From: Bryoerythrophyllum caledonicum | Lineage: Eukaryota > Streptophyta > Bryopsida > Pottiales > Pottiaceae | Assembly (NCBI GenBank): GCA_963971425.1 | Contig: OZ020520.1 | Span: 24,384,754 to 24,448,753 of the forward strand | Reading direction: 5' to 3' | Length of the DNA: 64,000 nt | Part shown: positions 21,768-34,912 of the stretch, piece by piece | How positions within the stretch are numbered: the stretch's first letter is position 1 | Layout of the letters: the number at the start of each line of letters is the position of its first letter | The notes under the pieces: generated by a model | Told to the model about the DNA's origin: nothing | Database searches by the model: none | What the model saw: the letters and a program-made list of their open reading frames with translations, nothing else | Position numbers and translations under genes: made by a program

Positions 21768-22431
21768 TTTTCATTGTACTGTACATACTGCTCCCAATAT
21801 GTCGTGTATTTTGTAGTACATTACACATTAGAGCATTCTTTGTAAATGGATACAGGTATGGATACTGTGATAAATCATTTACTAATTTCTACTTTGCTTC
21901 CTCATGATTTCTAAGAAAATCAACTCCCGTTTCTAATATGAGAACTGCTTTATCTGCTTTGTTTCTGGTATATCTATTACTAGAGAGAATGGAAGAGAAG
22001 CATGGAACCAATTTTAAGCAACCCCTTGGTCCCAAGCCCGAACTTGCTGTCATTAAACTATGACTCCAATCAGCAAGTGAAGACTATTCCAAACCAACAA
22101 GGGCTGGTCTTATCTTTTACTATGTCTTTGTAACCCTACAAATTTAATCCTGAGCTTTCAATCTTGAGAATTCACCTTCACCATGGTTTTATAAGATCCT
22201 AAATTTGTGAAGCTGCCAATTATTACTACTAGTTCAGGAAGCAATTCAAGCTTAACTAATTTGTCTATTGATTTAGAAGGTAACACCTAGAAGTATTTTT
22301 TGAAAAATCATTCTAATCATACCAAATGGCAATGGAAATTAACAACAACAACCACAACCACTGCATATCAATGGAAATTACGACAACAACCACAACCACT
22401 GCATATCGATAGGCCGCTCTACTGGCCTGGC
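21768..22431. other. 3' flank of the oxygenase gene
   Basis: AT-rich sequence that should include the poly(A) signals of the oxygenase gene. A duplicated CAACAACCACAACCACTGCATATCxAT block lies at about 22340-22410. No gene seen. Confidence 0.5.
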
Positions 22432-22434
22432 TTA

Positions 22435-22900
22435 GAGCAGTTCCATCGCGGGCCCCCATCCCGGCAGACCTGCCCGGTTTGGGGGGTCTGGGTGGCATGG
22501 CCCCTCCACCGCGGGCCCAGGTACGGAAGACCTTTATTTTTTTTACAGGTTTAGTAAAGAGCAACGGAATAATTGGGTTTTATGGCGGCCTCCTCAAAAA
22601 CCTCACCGGGCGCAACCTCCAATGATTAGCTTCCACGTGGTGTTTTCGCCATGGCTGCGGCAGTGGGCCATGGATTAGATTCCAATTCGGCCCAAAAAAC
22701 TGTAGTAAACTGTAGTTGTTTACTTTTCCAACGATTCTTTGCAGAATCCTCGGCGAGGCATGGGAGGCTTTTACAAGGAATAAAAAAAAATACAGTTTTG
22801 CGGTGCAGGCGATGCGCCGACTGCGTTACTCCGAGCCCGGCGTTTTCATTCTGTTGGCGGCCATATTCCCTGGTTTCCAGGCCGCACAATGGAGATGCTC
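22435..22900. mobile_element. PIF/Harbinger-like MITE (466 bp)
   Basis: The ends are imperfect inverted repeats: GAGCAGTTCCATCGCGGGCC at the left, and the reverse complement of the right end reads GAGCATCTCCATTGTGCGGC (14 of 20 positions match). Both ends are flanked by TTA (22432-22434 and 22901-22903), the 3-bp TWA duplication typical of PIF/Harbinger. There is no transposase inside, so it is non-autonomous. The interior is more GC-rich than the surroundings. Confidence 0.78.
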
Positions 22901-22903
22901 TTA

Positions 22904-24044
22904 CTAGTACCAAATTCCAAAGTTTTGCCGTGGGTATGCTAGTTTATTCCGTTCAAGTTGGCCGCTCACATCTCACCATGTAGAGGCGCATGATACGCAA
23001 TGGCATCTGCGACCCATTTGCTATGCAATGACCAGTGGCGATTCATCTACGACATCCAGAAGGCAACGAGGCAACCCATCTGCGGAAAATTTGACAACCC
23101 AGTTGGCGTCATGAAATTGTGGCAAAGTCCCAACTTCTAGTTGGTGCGATTCCTAGTGCAATAATTTCTCTAGAGCCTCTCGACCGTGCCTACTCCACCC
23201 TTGCGTTCCGTGGCGTGCTGTAGCTCGGAATGGCATCAGGGGTGGAGATCCTCTAAGATGAAACCTCTACAATGCTAGCTCCAAAAAGAAAGTAAAGTCC
23301 CCACTACAAGTTAAGTACATGTCCTCCTCCACGGGAATATCTCCTAGTTAAGTAGGAAGTATCACTTGGGTATCAATGATATATGTGAGCGCTTTTATTA
23401 TGTAGACTGGTGCACCCAGACGTTGTCCCCAACAAAATGTATAAGTTTAGGTAAGGTGACTAAAATTAAATATAATAAAAGGATATGTCACATGTGGCCT
23501 CGTCCTATGGCATGATACCTAGCTGATATCCATAGGCTTTTTGTTATGTATACTAGTATACCGACCCGTTGTCCCCAACGGGTGATGCAAGTTTAGGGAA
23601 GTTAAGTAAAATTGCAATGGTAAAAGTAAAATCGCAATGGTAAAAGTAAAATCAAAGTCCCATTCTAAGTTAAGTCCTTGTCCTCTTCCAAGTATCTCCT
23701 ATTTCAGTATCGGGTATCACCTTAATATCAATGATAACCGCTACCGCTTTTTTTAAAGTAAAATTGTAAAATTAAAAGTAAAATTAAATATAATAAAAAT
23801 AAATGCCACATATTGCTGCATCCTATGGCGTGATACTTAGGTGATATCCCTAGGCCTTTTATTATATAGAGATATTAGTTGTGGAAGTCTGATACTCCCA
23901 CTTGGTTGCCCCTACCAAAAAAATTAGTTAAATTGTGATTTTTAGTCTTAGATAACCAGCAAAGTAGTTAGTATTACGTAGAAGTAGGTTGTATAATAAT
24001 TAGTGAAAGTTGGTGAATGCTTAATTAGTTAATTAGTGTTAAAG
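22904..24044. repeat. Noncoding region with a direct duplication (about 23280-23560 and 23620-23880)
   Basis: Two diverged copies about 330-350 bases apart share GTCCTCxTCCxxGxxTATCTCCTA, TATCAATGATA and CCTATGGCxTGATACxTAGxTGATATCC blocks. The phrase GATATCCxTAGG/GGTATCACCTAGG also occurs at both ends of the large transposon (near 34780, 35290-35400 and 44810-44890), so this may be a relative of those subterminal repeats. No gene seen. Confidence 0.55.
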
Positions 24045-25070
24045 TGGTGATAAAACCGGGCCTTAAAACTACCAAGGTTGTGCCCGGAAAAACCTAGAAA
24101 GAATGCTCGGGAAGGATCCTCAGGACAAAAGTCCAAACCACCACTTAGAACTAGACTAGCTAGTCAAAGTCTTCATCAACTAGATAGTATACTTAGTAGT
24201 GTTAGTAGTAATTGTTTAGGTTTTTCTTTTCACCTTGTTGTTGAAGAAATCTTAAGTCCCTATTTGAGAAAATAAGCACTTGATTTTATATGAGGAAAAT
24301 ATATAAATAAAAAGAGAAAAAGAAAATAAAAAGAGAAAAAGAAAATTAAAAAATAAAAGATAAAGAATTTTTTTTTTTTTAAATTATTATTTTTTTTTAA
24401 AAAGGAAATTAAAAAAAAATTAAAAAAAATTAAAAACACCCGGTTACCAACCCGGATATGGGCCGGGCCGGGTACTAGGTCGGAACAAATACCATCTCGG
24501 GTACCCGGGTACCATAGTACCAGCCTGGTCTTGGAGGACCCGGGCACCAACCAGCAAGCCAGCGCTCCCCCTCCCGGCCAGCAACCGGCAATCTTCCCCC
24601 CCCCTCCCGACCTACTCCCTCGTCGCAGATCCAAGCGACCTCTCTCGCATCTCCCTTCCCTCACATTATTTTTTCTCTCTCTTTCTCTTTAGAGAGTCGA
24701 GATTTCAAGAAGAAAGAGGTTGAAGTTGGGGTTTCAAGAAGAACGAGTTTGTTAGAGGAGGCTTTTCAAGGAGGTATTGAAGGAAGCGTGAAGGAAGGGC
24801 ACGGTAGCTAGGGTTTTGAAGGAGGGTGGTGGCACCTAGGCTTTGAATCTTCAAACCTAGTGTTTGGAAGAAGATTGTGGTGGAGGAGGCTTTTGACACA
24901 ATGGTGGTGGAGATTCCTAGGCATGGAGATGGTGCAAGGAGATTCACGACCGCGGCAAGAAGATTCAAAGACTAGACCGCAATTTCAAGGAGGTTGCGGG
25001 TGCAACAAAGAGGTGGCAAGAAATCGTGGAAAAGATGATTCTTGCCAAATAATGGGTTTTTCTTGTTTGT
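24045..25070 (+). repeat. TGGTGATAAAA repeat, copy II (uninterrupted)
   Basis: Intact version of the repeat split at 12277-17105. It carries the same CCCGGTTACCAACCCGG inverted block, the same CCGGCCAGCAACCGGC join and the same Gly/Val-codon-like 3' block. It lies 0.5 kb upstream of a gag-like gene on the same strand, which suggests LTR or leader function. Confidence 0.78.
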
Positions 25071-25612
25071 ACAACTTTCTTATTTATTAGATCTCTTCTC
25101 ACTTTTCTTTTCATGGGGTGAACTCTTGGTGTACTCTCTTTTTGGTCTAGAGAAAAGTCTCCCAATAGTCTCTATCTAGACCTTGTATGTCCTAGATCTT
25201 GATTTCTTCTACTTGAGCGTCTAGCTTCGTGTCCCATCGTTTGTTTTCCATTGTCCCGGCCTCGTGGCAAAGTCTTCTTTTATGTTTTTTCCATTCTCTC
25301 CTCATCTCTAGGTCTTGTCTAATTTTTCCATCTTTTTCCCGTTCTCCCCGGTCAACTGAGAAACCTCCTTCAAATTTCTTGTTCTCCTAAGTCATCTCTT
25401 GGAAGTGGTCAATTGTGATGTTGTTTTGTTAGTCGTGTTACTAGATACGTGAGATACCTACATCCATGTTAGTCTAGTAAAGTATTTTGGAGAAAGTACA
25501 CCGGTTGTCCGGTATACTTATGTTTTCCAGGCCGGACTGGAGGTTGTGATAAGTTGATAGGGAGATTAGTAGACATACAGGCACATCACGGAGCTAGTCC
25601 ATCCCGGACGAC

Positions 25613-27108
25613 ATGGCTCTACCGGTATCACTAACGCTTCCAAAGGTTGACTTGAACAAGTCGGAGGGGACTGAGAAAGGTGAACAGTTGGAGGATGACC
25701 TCATCCGGATGGGTTGCAGAGGATTATACGAGAAGCCGTGGGTATTCCAGGAGGAACGTGCGGCCGTAGAGTTGCAACCTCCCGGGACGCCCCAAGGAGT
25801 CTACCGGGCTAATCTCCGGTCATGGACCACGGAAGTATGGCGTGAGGTATATTTCTTTCGTCAAGAGGAGGGGTGGATACCCGTAGTCCACCGGGAGCTG
25901 CTGGACAAGCACGTGTCGAATTCTTACGACGTATCAGAGTGCTACCAGAGTGATCAATTCACGAACCACCGGTTGAGGAGGGTGGTTGAGTTTTTAAACC
26001 CAATCTTCCGCCCCAACCGACGAAAAAGAGTCACAGCCCGGCTAGCCACCACCTACATATAAACATTTTTTGAGGATTCCTTCCTGGATTGGAGGTCTTT
26101 GTTGGAAGAGGCAATTTTGCCTCAACTCCGGGCAATTCAACAAAATGATGTTCCAAGACTTTCTTGACTCCATATCTCATGCACTTGTATGAGTATCCCA
26201 ATTGTCTGGAGCCGGAAGAGAAGAGAATGTAGAGACAAGAGATGGCTCCTCAAGATCATGCTCCTCGGGCCTTCCCTCAACACAGTGAGCTCCGGTTGGT
26301 ATTACCAGCAATTCCACGGGATGCCTCATCATTTGAGGCAATCTCGAGTGAGGGTAGGTCCTCCCGGTCTCACCGAGAAAAACCACCACCACCATCTCGG
26401 CCATCCAAGTGTCTCACTCTCGTGGTGAACATAGCCAAGTTCTCCCGGGAGGTGACCTGGGATGTCCAACACATGGAGATGGAGCTTCTATAGGCAAGGA
26501 GTTTTCAGAGGGCTCTCCCGAAGGTATTTGGAGTGGAGAACACCGTAGACATCTTGGCTACAGCCCGGGAAGCCCGGGAACAATTGACCAAAGTGAAGGA
26601 AGATCTCCGGACATCTTAGAAGGAGCATCTTAACACAAAGTTCAAGGCTCAAGAAACCATGGTGGCACTGACCAATTTACTTGCTGGCTAAACGAGTGCC
26701 ACCATGCCATTGCAAGCCCGGAGCCGACCCCGGAAGAAGAGAAGATTTGTCTATGACAATTCTCATTCTTCAGAAGAGGATGATCCACCCACTCAATGTC
26801 CAGTGAGTCGAGCGGATTCTCCATCCTCCAAGGAATGGGGTGTGAAAGTCTACCAAAGGAAACAAGGCCTCCCGGTAAAACCTACCGGGAAGGAACCGGT
26901 TGACCTTCCTTTCTCACCACTAGACTCTTTGGTTGAGTCTTCAGCAGCAATGCTTGTTGATCCAATGGAGACTCCTCATGTATCTTTAGATACATCCAAT
27001 CTACCGGTGGATACTCTCAATCCGCCGGTGGATACTGGTAATCCGCCGGTGGCTAGGCTATCCTTGATTTTAGGATTTAGATGTCATTTTCATGTTATGG
27101 GGATCTAA
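25613..27108 (+). pseudogene. Gag-like protein gene of element E
   Basis: ATG 25613 opens 150 codons (MALPVSLTLPKVDLNK…) with DLIRMGCRGLYE, EVWREVYFFRQEEGW and VEFLNPIFRPNRRKR, matching the minus-strand genes at 11229 and 16085 in motif order. A TAA at 26060 and further stops interrupt the continuation (26075-26700), which still has homologous helical pieces. 26704-27108 is a basic then acidic tail with a short PVDT-type repeat. The gene sits 543 bases downstream of the TGGTGATAAAA repeat on the same strand, as gag sits after an LTR. It has no recognised enzyme domain. Confidence 0.63.
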
Positions 27109-28825
27109 TTTTGGAGGGTAGCTAGTGGCCTTTGTGTACATTAGGAGCCTTCGGCTTTTGGTTTAAGTACTTTTCTCTTTGTTCATGTGCTTGTGTCTTG
27201 CCTTCAATGCTTGTGTCTGGAGTCTTTGTTGAGCTTGTATGAGTAGGGGGGAGAGGGTTGAGTCCTGCTAGTGAGTATTTGCTAGGATGTACAAGGTTGT
27301 GACTTGTTGAATGCTATGTGATTGAATGTGAATTGAGGTTTCCGGAGGGAGTAGGATATCCAAGTTAGAAAGGTGGAGTAAGATCCGGGATCTACTCCAA
27401 ACCCTTTACCGGTTGGACCGGGAAGAGTTGCTAATGGGATGGGATCCGGAAAGCCCACGGCTATTTATGATAGCCGCTTTTAAGTGGGAAGTGTTTGGAT
27501 TGGTGGGGAGGAGGGATGATATCCCCCTCTTGGTACATCGGGAGAGATCCCGGCTAAGTGTGAGTCCGGAGTATTCCGGGATTTTTACCTTTACAGTGGA
27601 TGAGGTCCCTTGATCCCTGTGGAAGGTTGTCTTGCTTACGTGATTTGCTTAGCATTAAAGTGTTGTGATTCTTGTATCTTCTTTGTTTGATTCATTGGGT
27701 GTGGTTGTAGTTGGAACTCGGTTTGCGTGACCGGTTTACTAGAGTTGTTTTCCGGTAGATTGTGAAGGCCGGTAAACTAGCGACAATCTTTTTACTCTTT
27801 CAAGGTGTAGAGTTAGATTGTGGATATTGTGGCCTCTGAACTGTGAGAACGAAGGGCAGTGACTTTCTGGGCACTATAAAAACTTACCGGAAAACTACTG
27901 TGAAGTTCAACAGAGTTTAAACTAAACATTTGTGGTTACTTGTTATCGATCACTGAGGTACCGGGGAAGCCATCCTCCGGGATGTGCTAAGATATTAAGT
28001 GTGAATTGATGTTAAGATTTAAAATGTTTGACACACGATAAATATCCCTGGAAATGATCTGGTTAGGTGGGCCCGCTTAAGGTTAATTTTGGTTAACTAT
28101 GAGAATTACAAACTACTTGACTACGACAGTAACTCAGGTTGCTCATCTGCCCAAATTCACAACGTATGGTGTCGATTCCCCGGCCCTCGATGCTCCAGTG
28201 TTGGCCATTGGATGTGGAGACTCCACTGTGGTGTCCAGTTTTTGTGGCTATCGTTGGAGGTGGGACGTGTTGCACAAATCTAGGCATTAAATGGAACGCA
28301 TTTTGCCGATGGAGCCTCTCATTACTAGCCACAGCCTCCTCATTGCCCCCTTTGACATGGAGATCATGCGTCCGATTTCTCAAGGATGATATCAACCCTT
28401 TGGTCTACCAGCTTGACACGTACAAATCAATGTTGTTTTGTATATGAATGCGTCGCATTCAACGTCGATGTATTAGAATTGTATTAGAATTGTATTGCTT
28501 GAGGATAGTTCGGATAAGTGTATCACTTGAGTGTTGCAGTGATATCAGTGGAGAAGTGGACATAAGTAAATTTTCTGCCATAGATTCCTCCTGGTGCATA
28601 TCCAGATTTATAGGAACCTATCGGAGGGCGACTCATCCATTCTCTTCGACATCTGTCGAAGGGATGAACTTCGTGAAGAAGGATGAACTTTGTAGAGAGG
28701 GATGAACTCTGTGATGATATATGAACGTTGTGGAGAGGGATGAACGTTTTGAAGAGAGAGTCTTATCGCAAATGCGCAGCTGACTGCGAGTCTTGTGAGC
28801 GGACACAGAGCGAGAGAGCTGAGCG
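27109..28825. other. 3' part of element E and upstream region of the CtpA gene
   Basis: 27109-28050 is noncoding, CCGG-rich and probably the 3' end of element E; no matching terminal repeat was found. 28080-28450 holds overlapping open frames on both strands without recognisable content. 28660-28760 contains about four imperfect copies of GAGGGATGAACTxxGTGxA just before the protease start, likely in its promoter or 5' leader. Confidence 0.45.
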
Positions 28826-31800
28826 ATGGCCGCTGCGCTCATCACCGCAGTGCCTCCTCATCACCTCTCTCGCTCTCGGCATGGACGCTCGTCGCTGCGC
28901 TTTCCAACCAGGTGCGCAATCGTATCAAATTTAAGTTTCTAGCATCGTTTTGGAATTCCGTTCTGGTATTTCTGTTTTTATGCTCTCTTAGAGCGATGGA
29001 GATGTCGTTGTGGAATTCCGTCTGTATTCTCTTAGGTTTGAAGATGGAGCAATGGAGATGCGTCGTTCTTGGAATCCCGTTCTGGTGTTTATGGTTTTCA
29101 TGCTCTCTTAGAGCGATGGAGATTAAGTGTCTTTGCGTCGTTGTGGAATTCCTTCTGTTTTTTTTATTATTCTCTTAGGTTTGAAGTTGGAGCGATGGAG
29201 ATGCGTCGTTTTTGGAATTGCGTTATGGTGTTTCTTGGTTTGAAGCGGGAGCAATGGTGATTGAGTTTCTTGCATCGTTTTGGTTGCTTGCAGGAAGAGG
29301 TGCTTTGACGGGATATGGTTGCGGAAGCTTCATACTTGTGTTGTACGCGTTGATTCGCTCGTTAGGCTGAATTTGTGTGCTGACAGGCAACCGCAAGTGA
29401 GTGAATTGTCTTTGTCGATTTGATTTTTGGCATTGTTCAGCTGAAGATTTTTCATCGGAGGAGGAGAGTGGGAGCCCTGGCTATCGAGATTTCAGGGACG
29501 GATAACTTATGGAATTCTCTTCGTCTGCAGTCCGTGCAGGGTGGTGCTGTGTTGAAGAGTGTGAGAGATGTTGGAGTTGGACTGCTTGCATCCTTGATTA
29601 CTCTTGCAGCGAATGTTCAGTACACTTGCCCTGCCTTGGGATTAGAAGTCTCGCAACCTGGTCATGCATCTGAGAAGGTGAAGTAATCATGTATCTTTTG
29701 TTGTAAACCCTAGACTGTGTGTTGGTATTGGTATGGTTTACTTTGTATTCAAGTATAGGAGGATAAGTACTGTTATGAGCTGCATCATCTGGATACTCAC
29801 ATTTCTGGATGACTTGACAGGGTTCATACTCGATTGGAACGAACGTTTATGTGATTGCTGAGAATGTTACACTTCCTGACGGATGTGTTGAAGAAACTGC
29901 AATCAGCCTTGTTCCCAAGGAGGAGGCAGTGCAGGAGGTGACGAATGAATCTGTCGTGGAGGAAGCCTGGCAAGTTGTCAATGAGAACTTTCTCGACGCT
30001 CGCCACAATTCTTGGTCTGCCGATGCATGGCTGGTATTATCTCAACCCCTTGGAGTTTTCTTGCGAAGGACCATCAAACAAGATTTGGTACTAGATGTCA
30101 TTACGTGATCTAGTCCTCTGATTGGTCGTCCTTTGTGCAGAAGAAGAAACAAGAGGTTCTGAAGAGTCCCATTCGTAGCAGGATGGCCGCTTATGCGTCC
30201 ATTCGCAACATGTTGTCAAGTTTAAACGATCCGTTCACTCGGTTTCTCTCTCCCGATCAGGTAGACTTTGCATGTCGTTGTTGTTATTGTATACCTCGTC
30301 TTGGTACTAAAGTATTTGTATTAGGACCATGATTTTTCCGTCATACTTTCGCAAGCCTCATGATGCACAAGACTTTTTGTAGTAAGATACTAGTGCATGC
30401 GTTAAAGAACCTAGAGCATTTAGGTTGTTTATTGTGTTTACCAAGTAGGTCCTTCCGAACAGTATAAGTTATGTTAAGGCTGAAGTTGTGCTGCTCACAC
30501 TTGCAGGGGCATGTTTCCATGACAGTTTGCCCAGCTCTCCAAGTATGATGTGACTGGGATTGGCCTAAACATTGGTGAAGCAGCGACTGCTAGTGGTGAG
30601 CCCAATCTGAAAGTCTTTGGCATTATTCTCGGGAGCCCAGCTCAGCTTGCTGGAGTTAGGCAGGTACATGTTTCGTTCAACTCTATCTACTGAGTAGGAC
30701 GCTTTAGTAGTATTTGGTCATCATCCTGTTTTCTGCTCTTTAAATATCTGCCTGTCAGGAACACATTCGTGTAGAGAACAGTTCTCGAAAAAAAAACAGT
30801 TTGAAAGTTCACTTGCAGGGGCATGTTTTCATACCAGTTCACATGTTAAGTGAATGAAGACGTATTGATTTTTACACGCAGCTGTGGTGTATCAGGGGGA
30901 TGAACTGCTGGAAGTTGCCGGCAATAGCGTTAGTGGTAAAACAGCCTTCGAGGCAGCATCGCTCATTCAAGGTCCAAAGGGCACCAAGGTTTCTATTAAG
31001 GTTGGTTTTGGTTGTACACCACAGTGTTTCGTTCAGTCAAATCGTGTTAACTCTTAGAATTTTGCGTTTTTGGAAAGTCGATGCCCAATTATCCAATTGC
31101 CAGCTCTCATCACCATTTGATAGATCTTGGGACATATATGGTTTCTTCATGATATACTGGCATCGGTGGTGTGTAATCGGTTGTCAATTCATGTGGTCTA
31201 GATTCGACATAATCGGTGTAGCCCTCCACAAGTTTATGAGGTGGAGCGTCAACAAGATGTGCGGTCACCAGTGTACTATCGCTTAGAACGTGTTCCGGAT
31301 TCGAAAGATGTGTCTGGGTACATTCATTTGAAAGAGTTCAATGCTCTTGCCAAGCGTGACATTCTCACTGGTGTGTCCCCATTTATACAGCTCCTCGATT
31401 TATTTTTGACAGACTTGAAGTGTAAGATTTTTGTGTTCTACTGGTTAACGTGTATCTGCGCAGTATATTTTCTCTCTTGCTCTATTTATGGGCTTAATGA
31501 TGTGAAATATCCGTGCAGCGATGAAGAGAATGCAAGATGCTGGCGCTGTGTCTTTTGTTCTAGACTTGAGAGACAATCCAGGGGGTCTTGTACAGGTATT
31601 TTTATCTTGAAGAGCACTCTTATTGAATCGACTTTCATGAACTTACCTATATTCATTTTGAGCAACTGATAACCTTTTATATGTCCTGGTGCGTTTATTC
31701 AAAAGAAACATGTCCAATCTGCTAGACGAACATTACATTGAACAGCACATACTGGACCTATTGTGTGACAGTATTATTATTCTGGGAACTTAAATGTTTC

Positions 31801-33480
31801 TTTGAGTCCAGTATCAATGGGCAGCAATTTTATCAGTGAAGTTTTAAACGGTAAAACAATTGAGGACGTATAGAAAACATGTTGAGAGCACTTCGAATTG
31901 GGCAAGCAACCACATGCCTCTTTTGCAGATACGAGGTTTGATCGGTTGCCTAAATACGGTATACTGCCTTTCATCACTTTATGTTACCCTTATATCAAAT
32001 TTTGGATGCAGGCTGGTATCGAGATTTCAAAACTTTTCCTAGATGAAGGTGAAACTGTAAGTGGCAATCTTCTTATTTTACGTCTTTGCCTAATTCTTCT
32101 ACCTTGTCTACTTGCTGAATATTTGTTCTCTAGTGTCGCTTTTTCACTGGTATCGCTCCCCTTGTGAGACGGCTTCTGCTCAATTTGATTTTCTGATTTT
32201 GGACTGAGATTAAACGTGTCTATTTTGTCTCCTTGCTGGAGACTAGGTACAAAGATGTCTGTTGCCAGAAATGTGTCTTCAGTATGCAGTCCTTCCTGGT
32301 TGGAAGGTGTAAAGCTGAATTTCTCATGTTTATACAGGTTATAGAGACAGCTGGACGGGATGCAAAGATCGTTCGAACTGTTCAGGCTTCACAGCCTCCA
32401 CTTACTAAAGCTCCACTTACGGTATAGCCTAATGACCCAAGTTTCATGATACGAACGATTATTTCTTTTGTGCCCGTCGCTTGGTCCAGGTACTGAATGC
32501 CGTTGTCTCATGCAGATTCTGGTCAATGATCACACAGCAAGTGCAAGTGAAATTGTGAGCATTGACATCTGCAAACTTTTCTCTGAAATTTCCTCTTATT
32601 GCAAGTTGAATTGTAAATGTTCTTATTGTCATTATTTGGGGTTTGTTTGAGGAACATGAGCAGAAAAGACAATTTTACAACCAAAGCTAAAACTGGTTCA
32701 TACCCATTCCAGATGGATTTTTCTGCAATTGAAATATTTCTTAGCTTTTTTCTCACAGATCTCCTTTGGGATGGAATTTTCGTATGGCAGGTTGCAGCAG
32801 CCTTGCATGACAATTGCAGGGCAATTCTAGTGGGTAAACGAACATTTGGCAAGGTGGGTGTCTAATGTGTGTAGTGTGTAAATTTCCACAAACAGCACTG
32901 TATTTATCAATCTTTTTCATTGCGCTTCTGTATTTCATCAACAATGAACTCCAATTCAGCATTACACTAGATGCCATGTCATATGTGGTAGAAGTTTATT
33001 GCTTTATTAGTTTTTACTTTTCTGCAAGCTTTGAGGCAGCCACTGTCTCGTTGGCTTAACTTAGATGTCATATGCTCAAAAACAAAGTGTATCAGGTTGT
33101 GTAAAGCCCTGCTAGCCCTTCGGGTCGAGTCTTTGAGAAAATGAATACCCATGTCTCATTTTGAATGTGGAATGCTGATATCGGTTTAATTTCTTCTCAC
33201 AGGGTCTGATCCAGGCTGTTTACGAGTTGAGCGACGGATCTGGAGTTGTTTTGACGGTAGGGAAATATGTTACACCCAGACACCAAGACATTGATGGTGC
33301 TGGCATTGAACCAGATTACAAACAACTTCCTGGTATAATTTCCTTCATCGAAGCATCTTTCTCCAAACTATTTTGTGGTGTTTTTAGAGTTTATTTTTTA
33401 AATGAGTATTGACTTGAAGTATGACGCCTGCAGGGCCCAATGAAGTTCAAGAAAAGCTGGCTCTGTGTAAATTGTCTTAG
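28826..33480 (+). CDS. ctpA: Carboxyl-terminal processing protease, chloroplast lumen (CtpA type)
   Basis: Fifteen exons join in phase to 551 residues: 28826-28911, 29294-29396, 29441-29677, 29821-30033, 30141-30260, 30526-30663, 30896-31000, 31202-31370, 31519-31595, 32012-32056, 32338-32421, 32516-32554, 32791-32853, 33203-33332 and 33434-33480. The family (S41A) cleaves the C-terminal extension of photosystem II D1 in the thylakoid lumen. Residues 1-60 look like a transit peptide (Ser/Arg-rich), and 106-125 are hydrophobic, as in a lumen signal. A PDZ domain spans about 258-345. The catalytic dyad is Ser468 (NDHTASASEI) and Lys493 (RTFGKG), 25 apart as in known members. LDLRDNPGGLVQ is the conserved core. 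The start ATG is first in frame. Looks intact. Confidence 0.95.
28940..29270 (+). repeat. Imperfect tandem repeat in intron 1 of the CtpA gene
   Basis: Phrases GTGGAATTCCGTxxTG, ATGCTCTCTTAGAGCGATGGAGAT and TTCTCTTAGGTTTGAAGxxGGAGCxATGGAGATGCGTCG recur three to four times. These units of roughly 65-80 bases fill most of the first intron. Confidence 0.65.
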
Positions 33481-34912
33481 CCGATTCTTCTCGAAGATCG
33501 ATTCTTTGCTCATGCGCAGAAGATAAACCATTTGTTTATCGTACTTTTTGGTGTGAACATTTAATCTGGTACACTTGAATGATATCTTGAGGATTGGAGA
33601 AAGAGAGATTGGAGAAAGAGGCTTGAGGCTGACTTTATAGTCTAGTGCTCGAAGTAAAGAGTAAGGTTGCTTTCTTTGGTGTGTAAAGAGGACTAGCTAA
33701 CTTTGACTTCATTTGGTGTCAAAGTGTTGCTTCATTTAAGGTCTTAATTCTATATGAATTCTTTAACGCGTAACCGGACTTCTTTAACGCGAAACTGGAC
33801 TGGCGAGTTAGTAGGGAAGTTGTGTATTCCAAAGACCCTCCCGGGGCATCGTAGGCATTAAAGGGTTAAAATGGTGTGCATGGTGTAGTTCCCTTAAAAA
33901 TTATATTTAAGATGTAGAAGAAGGGTTTAGCATATTCAAAACATTTGTACAAAAATTGCTACCGGTCATATGGTCAGCTCCCTTTACAAAAGCATATGAT
34001 ACTACAACAATTTCAATATTACAGGCGGTGTGGGTAAGAACAAATATATGCTTTTTACAACAGCAACACTTGCCATAACATCCATAACCACCCTTTCCAT
34101 TATAATAGCAGCTTGAATCCATAACCACCGTTCCCATTATTATAATAATAGGTGCTCAAAAATAGCAGCCTCTACATGTAACAGGCACAACAAACGAGGT
34201 TGTTGTCATGGGAGCTAATTGTACATGTTTTAATCTTCTCTAAACTCAATTTGCACAGAAATACTAAATATCAAGACATAAAATGGAATTTTTATAATAG
34301 AGATGGAATTTTAAAGCAAATTGCAAAGGAAATAGTTTTCTTTATTCATGTAAAGTTTTTTAATGTGAAATAGAACCTTGTAGCAAAATATTTGGAATAT
34401 TCCAAATTTAGCTTATTTTTTTTTAGAATAGCATAACTTCTTTTCTAAAGAATTCATTTAAAGAGGGGAGTTGAATAAATAAAAATAATATTAAGGTTAC
34501 ATTTGTAATTCCTTAAATGGTTTACATTTCACATCATGATTATGCTATGAAACATATACTTTTACACAAACAACTATTTATTATCATTTCAATAATGAGT
34601 GTCCAATAATATTATTTGTACGACAATATTAACTGTCCAATAATAATTGTGACAATTATTAATGACGTACATTTCACAAACAACTATCCATTATCATTCC
34701 TACACAATGGTTGTTTTTGTACATGATTCATTAACAATGGAGAATGTAAAAAAAATTGGAAAAATTCAAGAGATTTGTCTAGGTGATACCCGTGTAATGC
34801 CTAAGTGATATCCATTCATAATCATTGTGTATGAACTACTGTCATTTGGAAAAATAATTGATTTAGCAGGTAGCTGCCAAAAGGGACCACCGCTTATTAT
34901 AGATGCCAAAAG
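33481..34912. other. Intergenic AT-rich region
   Basis: 3' flank of the CtpA gene followed by AT-rich DNA. Blocks at 33700-33740 and 33905-33960 resemble 45981-46020 and 46080-46135 on the far side of the large transposon in the same orientation, so a dispersed or duplicated repeat lies on both sides. No gene seen. Confidence 0.5.

Noticed and set aside
22651-22983. 110-codon frame across the MITE
   Set aside because: It crosses the MITE end and target duplication and has no family resemblance.
28093-28447. 100-codon frames on both strands upstream of the CtpA gene
   Set aside because: Neither has a recognisable motif, splice continuity or codon pattern; left as unassigned intergenic sequence.
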